Origin: a virus
Virus record (IMG/VR): IMGVR_UViG_3300025886_000051
Location: 1 to 46,077 of that record
Direction: 5' to 3' (one strand)
DNA: 46,077 bases
The notes beneath the pieces were generated by a model. The model did not search any database. It saw nothing but the letters and a program-made list of their open reading frames with translations, and had not been told where the DNA came from. Both the position numbers and the translations under genes were made by a program. Each line of letters opens with the position of its first letter. The stretch's first letter is position 1. This document shows positions 34,857-42,464 of the stretch, in pieces.

Positions 34857-36269
34857 TTGTCACAGGCAACAGCTCAAGTATATCAATTCGATGAATCGGC
34901 TACACAACACTTCAGGCAATACGGTAAATCGTTTCAAGAAAAGATATTTCAATGTCTTCTTCATGACAGTCCATGGGCATCACAGATGTCAGAAGTTATG
35001 GAGCCTGGATACTTCGAACTTCGATATCTTGCTTATTTGACAGACAGATATTTTGCATATTTTCAAAAATACAAGACTTGGCCAACATTACAGCTGCTAA
35101 TAACAATAATAAAAGATGATCTTTCTTCTGGAACAGACGTACTTTTACGTGACCAGATTATAGAATATCTTGTAAGAATAAAAAGCAACCCAAGTATTGG
35201 CGATCTTCAGTTTGTAAAAGACAAGACACTAGATTTTTGCAGACGTCAGGCTTTTAAAGAGGCACTTGAAGAAGCAGTAACGATGGTTTCAGACGACAAT
35301 TTTGATTCTGTTGTAGGCCTTATGAAGAATGCAGTTTCAGTAGGTATACCCGTATCTACTGGGCACGATTTCTTTGAAGATATTGAAGCAAGGTTTGTTA
35401 AGATAGAAAGACAAGTCTGTCCTACTGGCATTGCTCAGATAGACACAAAAGATATTCTTAATGGTGGCCTTGGGCGCGGCGAGTTAGCTTGTATAGTTGC
35501 AAACACAGGCGTCGGAAAGAGTCACTTCCTTGTAGAGATGGGAGCTGCAGCACTAAAGCGTGGAAAGAATGTAATTCATTATACTTTTGAACTTTCTGAG
35601 ACTTCTGTTGGTCTACGTTATGACTCTAATCTATGCGGCATACCCAGCAACGAAGTTCAAGATAACAAAGAAATAGTAATGAAGCGCTATTCTGATAAGG
35701 ACTTAGGAAGATTAATAATAAAAGAATACCCAACTGGCTCTTGCACAATCAATATGATGAGAAATCATATTGAAAAGTTATCTCTAAAAGATTTTAAACC
35801 AAGTCTAATAGTTATAGACTACGCAGACATTATGAAAAGCTCAAAAGCATACGACTCATTGCGACATGAACTAAAGTTAGTATACGAAGAGCTAAGAAAC
35901 CTTGCAATGGAGCTCAACATACCAATCTGGACTGCTTCACAAAGCAATAAAGACGGTTCAAACTCAAATGTTGTAGGACTAGAGAATATGGGTGAATCAT
36001 ACGCAAAAGCACAGATTTGTGACGTTGTTCTTACTATCTCGCGCAAGCCAGAAGAGAAAGAAAGTGGTCAGGCAAGATTATTTGTTGCCAAAAACAGAGC
36101 AGGAAGAGACGGAATGTTGTTTCCTATACATATTGACACAGCATGTTCAAAGTTTAAAGTGCTATCAGATTCGTCCATGACGTTTGATGAAGTTAATAAA
36201 AACGACAGTCAAAAAATGAAAGAACTTCTAAAGCGCAAGTGGGGCGAAGTCAGTGGAAGTAAGCAATAA
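34857..36269 (+). CDS. gp41: Replicative DNA helicase, DnaB/gp41-like (470 aa from TTG)
   Basis: The hexameric helicase unwinds the fork and, in T4, works with the gp61 primase. Walker A is ANTGVGKSHF near 214-223, followed by NVIHYTFELSETSVGLRYDS and LIVIDYADIMK (Walker B) and a Gln/Asn-rich sensor (WTASQSNKDGSNSN). Length equals T4 gp41 (475). I prefer the TTG at 34857 as start because AAGGAAG lies five bases before it; an ATG at 34839 lies upstream of this ribosome site and would add six residues. No primase gene lies beside it in the window. Confidence 0.9.
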   Translation: MSQATAQVYQFDESATQHFRQYGKSFQEKIFQCLLHDSPWASQMSEVMEPGYFELRYLAYLTDRYFAYFQKYKTWPTLQLLITIIKDDLSSGTDVLLRDQIIEYLVRIKSNPSIGDLQFVKDKTLDFCRRQAFKEALEEAVTMVSDDNFDSVVGLMKNAVSVGIPVSTGHDFFEDIEARFVKIERQVCPTGIAQIDTKDILNGGLGRGELACIVANTGVGKSHFLVEMGAAALKRGKNVIHYTFELSETSVGLRYDSNLCGIPSNEVQDNKEIVMKRYSDKDLGRLIIKEYPTGSCTINMMRNHIEKLSLKDFKPSLIVIDYADIMKSSKAYDSLRHELKLVYEELRNLAMELNIPIWTASQSNKDGSNSNVVGLENMGESYAKAQICDVVLTISRKPEEKESGQARLFVAKNRAGRDGMLFPIHIDTACSKFKVLSDSSMTFDEVNKNDSQKMKELLKRKWGEVSGSKQ

Positions 36270-36327
36270 AATCATTAATCAAATTCAAAAAACAAGATAA
36301 AATAAAACAACACTATAAAGGAAGTAA

Positions 36328-38793
36328 ATGAAAAAAGAAATAACAATTGAAAGTGCTGTTGAAAAATCAAAACAATATTTCAATGGCGATGAATTAGCTG
36401 CATCAGTTTTTCATATAAAGTATGCCCTTACTGACAAAGAAGGAAATTTACAAGAAGAAACACCTGACGATATGCACCATCGCATGGCTAAAGAATTCGC
36501 CAGGATAGAGTCAAACTACCCAAACCCACTTTCAGAAAAAGAAATCTATGATCTATTCTCGTCTTGGGAGGTAGTCCCACAAGGGTCACCCATGTCAGGA
36601 GTAGGGAACCCATATCAAATACAGTCACTTTCTAACTGTTTTGTAATCGACAGTCCTGCTGATAGTTATGCTGGAATTCTTCATACAGATCAACAGCAAG
36701 TTCAAATCATGAAACGCAGAGGCGGAGTAGGATTTGATATCTCTAATATTCGCCCAAAGGGTCTCGCAACATCAAATGCAGCTCGCACAACAGATGGGAT
36801 TGGTATCTTTATGGAACGATTCTCTAACTCTACAAGAGAGGTAGCACAGGGCGGCAGACGTGGTGCGCTAATGCTCTCTGTAGACTGCAGACATCCTGAG
36901 ATTGAAACATTCATTAATATAAAGCGTGATCTTACAAAAGTGACCGGAGCAAACATATCTGTTAGACTAAATAATGAATTTATGAATGCTGTAAAGAATG
37001 ACGATGAATACCAACTTCAGTGGCCTGTAGAATCAGCAAACCCTGAAATAACAAAAATAGTAAGAGCTACTGAAATATGGGATAAAATAATAGACTCAGC
37101 TCATAAAATGGCAGAACCTGGAATATTTTTCTGGGACACCGTAATAGACAACTCAATTCCAGACTGCTATGCTGATCTTGGTTTTAAGACAGTCAGCAGC
37201 AACCCTTGCGGAGAAATCGTTCTATCAGCAAAAGACAGCTGCCGACTCATGGTGGTTAATCTCGCCAAGTTTGTTCAAAAGCCATTTACACAACATGCTA
37301 GATTTAACTGGCCGAAGTTTGCCTCTGCAGTCCAAAAAGCACAAAGACTTATGGATGATCTTGTTGACTTAGAGATAGAACAAGTAGACAAGATAATAAA
37401 CAAAATACAAAACGATCCAGAAGACGAAAGTGTTAAAAGAATTGAACTAGAGCTATGGGAAGGTATTAAAGAACAAGCATTAAATGGACGTAGGACAGGG
37501 TTAGGAGTAACGGCAGTAGGTGATACACTCGCAATGCTTAATCAGAAGTATGGTTCAGATGAGTCCGTAGAGACAATTGAAGAAATCTATAAATATCTCG
37601 GAATAAACTCACATATTTCATCATGTATAATGGCAGGTGAAAGAGGAACTTTCCCAGCATTCAGTCATGAAAGAGAGAGAGGTCATCAATATCTAAACAG
37701 ACTTCTTAGTGAAGACGAAGGGCTTTCTGAACTCTATAATCAGAATGGTCGAAGAAACATTGCTCTTACAACAACTGCCCCTGCTGGTTCTGTCTCAACA
37801 TTAACTCAAACAACTTCAGGTATTGAGCCTGCTTTTATGCTCAAATACACACGACGCAGAAAAATAGCACATTCAGAAAACATAGAAGCTAACTTTATAG
37901 ATGAGTTAGGTGACAAGTGGGTAGAGTATGATGTTCATCATCACGGCGTTCAGCAGTGGATGGATGTCACTGGCAACAAAAATATTGAAGATTCACCATA
38001 TTGGGGATCTACTGCAAATGATCTTGACTGGAAACAAAGAGTAAAAATTCAAGCTGTTGCTCAAAAATGGATTGACCACAGTATCTCTTCAACTTGCAAC
38101 TTGCCAGAAGATGCAACTCAAGAAGATGTTAGGGAGATCTACGAGGCGGCCTGGGAGTCTGGTTGCAAAGGATTCACTGTATATCGTGAAGGTTCAAGAT
38201 CAGGAGTATTAATTGACAAGTCAAAGCTAAAAGAAGAGAATACTTTTGAGCCACACAATGCTCCAAAGAGACCAACTGAGCTCGAATGTGACATTCATCA
38301 TGCTTCAATACAAGGAGAACAGTGGACAATATTAGTTGGATTAATGAATGGTAGACCCTACGAATTGTTAGGCGGATTATCTGAGTATGTTACAATACCG
38401 ACAAAATATAAGACCGGAAAGATTGTAAAGCACCAACGAAAGTCTATGAATAGCATTTATGATCTTCACTTTGGTGAACCTAATGAAAAAGTAATAGTAA
38501 AAAACATTGTTAAATTGTTTGATAATCCAAACTACGCTTCTTTTACAAGAGTTATTTCACTTGGTCTACGTCATGGTGCCCAAGTTCACTACATGGTGGA
38601 ACAACTACAGAAAGACAGAGATGCTGACATGTCAAGTTTCTCAAAAGTAATCGCAAGAACTCTAAAAAGATACATTCAAGATGGAACAAAATCATCAGAA
38701 AGAAAATGCTCTAACTGTAGCGCAGAGGGAACACTAGTCTTCCAAGAAGGTTGTGTATCATGCACCGCTTGTTCAATGTCTAAGTGTGGCTGA
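36328..38793 (+). CDS. nrdJ: Class II (B12-dependent) ribonucleotide reductase (821 aa)
   Basis: It reduces ribonucleotides to deoxyribonucleotides with adenosylcobalamin, needing no oxygen or second subunit. The finger-loop Cys lies in SSNPCGEIVL near residue 291, a second redox Cys in QSLSNCFVI near 103, and RRGGVGFDISNIRP, GIGIFMERFSNSTREVAQGG and TTAPAGSVSTLTQTTSGIEP are typical of the NrdJ family. The last 30 residues carry two CxxC pairs (CSNCSAEG and CTACSMSKCG), the swinging tail that restores the active site. Because the enzyme needs B12, the host must make or import cobalamin. A clear AAGGAAG ribosome site is present. Confidence 0.93.
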   Translation: MKKEITIESAVEKSKQYFNGDELAASVFHIKYALTDKEGNLQEETPDDMHHRMAKEFARIESNYPNPLSEKEIYDLFSSWEVVPQGSPMSGVGNPYQIQSLSNCFVIDSPADSYAGILHTDQQQVQIMKRRGGVGFDISNIRPKGLATSNAARTTDGIGIFMERFSNSTREVAQGGRRGALMLSVDCRHPEIETFINIKRDLTKVTGANISVRLNNEFMNAVKNDDEYQLQWPVESANPEITKIVRATEIWDKIIDSAHKMAEPGIFFWDTVIDNSIPDCYADLGFKTVSSNPCGEIVLSAKDSCRLMVVNLAKFVQKPFTQHARFNWPKFASAVQKAQRLMDDLVDLEIEQVDKIINKIQNDPEDESVKRIELELWEGIKEQALNGRRTGLGVTAVGDTLAMLNQKYGSDESVETIEEIYKYLGINSHISSCIMAGERGTFPAFSHERERGHQYLNRLLSEDEGLSELYNQNGRRNIALTTTAPAGSVSTLTQTTSGIEPAFMLKYTRRRKIAHSENIEANFIDELGDKWVEYDVHHHGVQQWMDVTGNKNIEDSPYWGSTANDLDWKQRVKIQAVAQKWIDHSISSTCNLPEDATQEDVREIYEAAWESGCKGFTVYREGSRSGVLIDKSKLKEENTFEPHNAPKRPTELECDIHHASIQGEQWTILVGLMNGRPYELLGGLSEYVTIPTKYKTGKIVKHQRKSMNSIYDLHFGEPNEKVIVKNIVKLFDNPNYASFTRVISLGLRHGAQVHYMVEQLQKDRDADMSSFSKVIARTLKRYIQDGTKSSERKCSNCSAEGTLVFQEGCVSCTACSMSKCG

Positions 38794-38796
38794 CTT

Positions 38797-38825
38797 TTAA
38801 ACACTTAAGAAAAATAACATATAAT
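38797..38825 (+). promoter_or_regulatory. Possible promoter of the ClpP-like gene
   Basis: TTAAAC (38797-38802), 17 bases, TATAAT (38820-38825). The -35 box differs from TTGAAC by one base, so this may be a member of the same promoter class. Confidence 0.55.
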
Positions 38826-38853
38826 ATAACATACAAAAAAGAGGAAGAGTATA

Positions 38854-39456
38854 ATGAAGTGGGTAAGTAAAGTTTCACCATTAATTCGTGAACTAGAACT
38901 AAGAAAGTCTCCTGTAATAATCAGGGTAAACAAGTTTGATGAAGATTCTGCTACATCTTTTCAAAACGAGGTAGCAAGAGCTCATAGCACTGGACAAAAA
39001 GTAATTCCAGTTGTAATTTCATCATATGGTGGACAAGTATACTCGCTAATGACAATGATCTCGGCAATTAAACATTCAGATATTCCTGTTGCAACAATTG
39101 TTGAAGGAAAGGCGATGAGTTGTGGTGCAATTCTATTTAGTTGCGGCGCAGATGGAATGAGATACATGGATCAAGATGCAACAGTTATGATTCACGATGT
39201 AAGTTCAATGTCATTTGGTAAGAATGAAGAGACAAAAGCATCTGCAGAGGAATCAGACAGGCTTAATAAGAAAATATTTGAAATGATGGCAACTAATTGT
39301 GGCAAAAAGAAGTCACATTTTCTTGACGAAGTTCACGAGAGAGGACACGCTGATTGGTTTTTAACAGCTGAAGATGCAAAAAAGCATGGTCTTGCAAATC
39401 ACTTGCGAGTCCCAACAATGACAATTAGCGTTGATGTTAGCATCGACTTTGAATAG
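38854..39456 (+). CDS. clpP: ClpP-like serine protease (200 aa)
   Basis: The catalytic triad is complete: S89 in KAMSCGAIL (usual GQAASMGA), H114 in VMIHDVSS, and D167 in HADWFLTAEDAKKHGL. The Ser-His spacing of 25 is the same as in E. coli ClpP. SSYGGQV replaces the usual SPGG oxyanion loop. The N-terminus differs and no signal peptide is visible. No Clp ATPase gene is in the window, so it would have to use a host unfoldase, act alone, or mix with host ClpP. In the phage it could trim virion proteins or disturb host proteolysis. It has a good GAGGA ribosome site. Confidence 0.85.
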   Translation: MKWVSKVSPLIRELELRKSPVIIRVNKFDEDSATSFQNEVARAHSTGQKVIPVVISSYGGQVYSLMTMISAIKHSDIPVATIVEGKAMSCGAILFSCGADGMRYMDQDATVMIHDVSSMSFGKNEETKASAEESDRLNKKIFEMMATNCGKKKSHFLDEVHERGHADWFLTAEDAKKHGLANHLRVPTMTISVDVSIDFE

Positions 39457-39480
39457 TAATAGACAATAAAAGGAGCCATC

Positions 39481-39714
39481 ATGGCAGTTAAAGAGAAAGT
39501 AGAAGAGTTCGTATCAAAGTACATGAGAATTGAAAATGAAAAAAGCATGTTAGCAGACGATCAAAAAGAACTATTTGCTGAATACAAAGATCAGATGGAT
39601 CTTAAAGCATTGCGTGCAGCTATACAAATTGCTAAAATTAAGATTAGGCTCGGAAAGAGCGAAGGCGAGCTAGATAGCATGCTTGAAACTGTAGAGAATA
39701 AATTCGGCATGTAA
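39481..39714 (+). CDS. GapR-like / DUF2312 small DNA-binding protein (77 aa)
   Basis: The pattern of a helix with IENEKSMLADDQKELFAEYK, then MDLKALRAAIQIAKIKIRLG and a final acidic helix, fits DUF2312, the family of GapR. In alphaproteobacteria GapR is a nucleoid protein that binds overtwisted AT-rich DNA in front of forks and helps topoisomerases. Length 77 is close to the family minimum. In a phage it could help replication or compact DNA. It has an AAAGGAG ribosome site and follows the ClpP-like gene by 24 bases. The call is by motif shape only. Confidence 0.65.
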   Translation: MAVKEKVEEFVSKYMRIENEKSMLADDQKELFAEYKDQMDLKALRAAIQIAKIKIRLGKSEGELDSMLETVENKFGM

Positions 39715-39724
39715 AGAGAAAATA

Positions 39725-39787
39725 TATTATGCCAGCCTCATAACGCTACTGACAAAAGTAAATAAGCGTGTTGAGGCTGGCATAATA
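39725..39787 (+). other. Strong 16-bp hairpin between two genes
   Basis: TATTATGCCAGCCTCA (39725-39740) and TGAGGCTGGCATAATA (39772-39787) pair perfectly. Inside, ACGCT (39743-39747) and AGCGT (39765-39769) add five pairs after a two-base bulge on each side. No T-run follows. It is the most stable fold in the window outside the terminators. Confidence 0.85.
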
Positions 39788-39837
39788 GTATGCAATGAAA
39801 ATAAAATCATTTTTAGATGATGTAAAAGAGAAGAAAA

Positions 39838-40767
39838 ATGGACAAAGTATTTTATAACAAAAGCTCATCAGACTCACTTGGGTGGACTCCTGAATGGTTC
39901 AATGTAGAGTATTTCGATGACAATCTAGTAAAGGCTATCAAGGCCTGGCAAAAAGAAAACGGCCTAAAAGCTGACGGTCTATGTGGACCAGGAACTTTCA
40001 GACGTGTCTTTACTGAACGCGAAGACAAAATTCATAATCATATGCCACAAGTCTTTAGTAATCAAATGATCACAGAGCAAGGATCGAAACAAAAGTACAT
40101 AGTTCACAATGGAAACTTTTTTGAGATTGACTGGCCTATGGTAACTTTATGGAGTGAGTCTGGTGGGTATGAGGCAGTAAGTGGCTCGTATTACAACTAT
40201 TCAGGAAAGCCAGACAGAAAGCCATCATTCTTTGTAAATCACTGGGATGTGTGTCTATCATCAGAGTCATGTCATAAAATTCTTAAAAAGAGAAACATTT
40301 CAGTTCATTTTATGATTGACAATGACGGACGTATTTTCCAAACTATGGATACACAGCATGGAGCCTGGCACGCCGGTGGCTCAAAGTGGAACCATAAATC
40401 AGTTGGTGTAGAAATATCAAATGCCTATTACCTAAAACACCAAGACTGGTATGAGCGCAAAGGATTCGGCCCAAGGCCAATAATCAATGATGCGTATGCA
40501 CACGGCGCCAAACTTGAATCTCACCTTGGATTCTACGATGTACAGCAGGAGGCCCTGGTTGCTTTATGGGCCGCTATCCATAAGGCTATAGGTATACCAC
40601 TTGAAGTACCAACAGATGACAACGGTGTCCTCACGACAAAGGTCGACAGCAAGTCTGCAAGAGGAACTTTTAAAGGATTCATTAACCATTATAATCTAAC
40701 AAAAAGAAAGATTGATTGTGCTGGTCTTGACCTTGTAAAAATACGAGATCAGGCAAAAAAGAAGTAA
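39838..40767 (+). CDS. Endolysin: N-acetylmuramoyl-L-alanine amidase with peptidoglycan-binding domain (309 aa)
   Basis: It cuts the bond between N-acetylmuramic acid and L-alanine in the wall. Residues about 27-62 (LVKAIKAWQKENGLKADGLC then GPGTFRRVF) are a typical peptidoglycan-binding repeat. The rest is an Amidase_2-type domain: FFVNHWDVCL, ISVHFMIDNDGRIFQ, HGAWHAGGSKWN, KSVGVEISNAY, with the His residues of NHWD and AWHAG likely binding zinc. There is no signal peptide or membrane segment, so release through a holin or use in the virion tail is expected; no holin gene is seen near it. The start has a GAGAAG ribosome site. Confidence 0.88.
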   Translation: MDKVFYNKSSSDSLGWTPEWFNVEYFDDNLVKAIKAWQKENGLKADGLCGPGTFRRVFTEREDKIHNHMPQVFSNQMITEQGSKQKYIVHNGNFFEIDWPMVTLWSESGGYEAVSGSYYNYSGKPDRKPSFFVNHWDVCLSSESCHKILKKRNISVHFMIDNDGRIFQTMDTQHGAWHAGGSKWNHKSVGVEISNAYYLKHQDWYERKGFGPRPIINDAYAHGAKLESHLGFYDVQQEALVALWAAIHKAIGIPLEVPTDDNGVLTTKVDSKSARGTFKGFINHYNLTKRKIDCAGLDLVKIRDQAKKK

Positions 40768-40856
40768 TTATCATTGTTAGCGTCATCTTTTTATGATATA
40801 GAGACATATTTAATACAAACAAATAACAATACTTTGTCATAAAAGGTTGAACTAGA

Positions 40857-41603
40857 ATGAAACTTGTACTTGAAAATTTGAGAAAGCTTAAAAATGAGGC
40901 AAAAAAGCTAATTTGCCCAGAACCGACACAAGATCTAGAATTAAATACTAAAAATAGAAATGCCGCTATTAAGGCAGACTATATTCAGTATGGACCACTA
41001 AATCTAACCGATGAAGAATATTGGGAAAGAGCTGCTGAACACTGGAACACTGAGCCTGAAGTCGCTAAAGAGTCTAAATGTTATAATTGCGTTGCATTTG
41101 ATATATCTCCTAACATGCAAGACTGTATGCCAGGATCAATTATGAAGCAAGAGGAAATAGAAATTGCAATTGAAAACAACAAGCCTTGGGAGACTTTAGG
41201 TTATTGTTGGATGCATAGTTTTAAATGTCACAGTGATAGAACGTGTTATACGTGGGCTGCTGGCGGTCCTATTACTGAAGATAAAATTTCTGCCGATTGG
41301 CAAGAAAAAAACACCAGTATTAAAGAGAATATAAAAAACGAAAAAACCTCCAAAGACATCGGCAATACTGCTATAACGGAAACATTCTTACGTCACGTAA
41401 TACAGATAATTCTTACTGAAAAAAGAGACCCAACTGGTGGCTCTTATTACGATGAAACTTATCAAACTGGAACAATTAAAAACCTTCATCTGGACAAACC
41501 TATAAAGGCTCTCCCAAGCACTCACAAAAGAGTAAATGGGAAAGATGTCCCAGTGAACAAACAAATAATAGACTATCTCAGAGACATGGGACTATTAGTC
41601 TGA
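40857..41603 (+). CDS. Cys-rich protein, possibly Fe-S or zinc binding (248 aa)
   Basis: Six cysteines form a clear pattern: C75-x2-C78, C90, C117, C124, C130, within KCYNCVAFDISPNMQDCMPG, GYCWMHSFKCHSDRTC and YTWAAGGPI. I recall a similar set in unnamed proteins of marine T4-like phages; it is reminiscent of HiPIP-type iron-sulfur sites but zinc is equally possible. Residues 178-188 (LRHVIQIILTE) match the LR-x-x-I motif of the two shared-module proteins. The C-terminus is basic with HKRVNGKDVPVNKQ. Function unknown; a virion component is one option. Confidence 0.6.
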   Translation: MKLVLENLRKLKNEAKKLICPEPTQDLELNTKNRNAAIKADYIQYGPLNLTDEEYWERAAEHWNTEPEVAKESKCYNCVAFDISPNMQDCMPGSIMKQEEIEIAIENNKPWETLGYCWMHSFKCHSDRTCYTWAAGGPITEDKISADWQEKNTSIKENIKNEKTSKDIGNTAITETFLRHVIQIILTEKRDPTGGSYYDETYQTGTIKNLHLDKPIKALPSTHKRVNGKDVPVNKQIIDYLRDMGLLV

Positions 41604-41654
41604 TTGAACAAAACTCTTAATAACATCACAAGTTAATTAGACATAGGAATAAAA

Positions 41655-42458
41655 ATGCCAGAAGGCCCAGAAGTAAAAAGAATAGCAGAACTATTAGCTG
41701 AAAAAGTATCTTCAAAAAAATTAACAAAAATAGAGATACTGTCAGGTAGATACGAAAAAAAGTTGCCCGAAGGATATGAACAGTTTCAGAATGTTCTACC
41801 TATCAATGTCGTCGGCGCTGGGTGCACAGGTAAATTTATTTTTATTATTCTTGAAGGCGGATCATCTATCTGGAATTCACTTGGTATGACCGGATATTGG
41901 TCAGAGACTAAATCAAAGCATGCCAGAGTGGCAATTCATCTAGACAATGATATTTTGTATTTTAATGATACAAGAAACTTTGGAACAATAAAGTTTGTAG
42001 GTGATAAAAAAGAACTAATTAATAAACTTGAGTCTCTCGGGCCAGACATGATGACGTCTAATATAACTGACGAAGAATTAAAGTCAAGACTAATGTTTAT
42101 GAGATCAGAGAAGACAGTAGCTCAAGCGATCATGGATCAAAACGTTATTTCCGGAGTAGGGAATTACATTAAAAGTGAAGCTCTGTATAGAGCGAGAATA
42201 TCTCCTAACAGGCTTATAAAAGATCTTAAAGATGAAGAGTTCGTGGCTTTAAATACATCTATAAAATTTATTATGGCAAAAAGTTCACAGCTAAAATCAA
42301 AGATGCTGATGAGCGACTTTGATAACTACACTGATTCAAAGTATAATATAGAGATGACGGTATATTCGCAGAAAGAAGATATTTATGGACATGAGGTTAT
42401 TAAAGAAAAAACCAAAGATGGTAGAAATACATATTGGGTGCCTCAAGTACAAAAGTGA
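41655..42458 (+). CDS. mutM: Fpg/MutM-like DNA glycosylase with zincless finger (267 aa)
   Basis: The N-terminal PEGPEV gives the catalytic Pro2 and Glu3, and K60 in CTGKFIFII corresponds to K57 of E. coli Fpg. The H2TH region is seen as DQNVISGVGNYIKSEALYRA. The C-terminal finger VYSQKEDIYGHEVIKEKTKD, followed by GRNTYWVPQVQ, keeps the Arg (R257) and the general shape, but all four zinc-binding Cys residues are absent, as in plant Fpg and animal NEIL1. The enzyme removes oxidised bases such as 8-oxoguanine and cuts the strand. A phage-borne copy is unusual and would protect or repair phage DNA. It has an AGGAA ribosome site. Confidence 0.88.
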   Translation: MPEGPEVKRIAELLAEKVSSKKLTKIEILSGRYEKKLPEGYEQFQNVLPINVVGAGCTGKFIFIILEGGSSIWNSLGMTGYWSETKSKHARVAIHLDNDILYFNDTRNFGTIKFVGDKKELINKLESLGPDMMTSNITDEELKSRLMFMRSEKTVAQAIMDQNVISGVGNYIKSEALYRARISPNRLIKDLKDEEFVALNTSIKFIMAKSSQLKSKMLMSDFDNYTDSKYNIEMTVYSQKEDIYGHEVIKEKTKDGRNTYWVPQVQK

Positions 42459-42464
42459 GTAAAC

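Noticed and set aside
39795-39857. 20-codon frame MKIKSFLDDV... overlapping the endolysin start
   Set aside because: It could be a leader peptide, but there is no ribosome site and it ends within the endolysin gene; support is too weak to list it as a gene.
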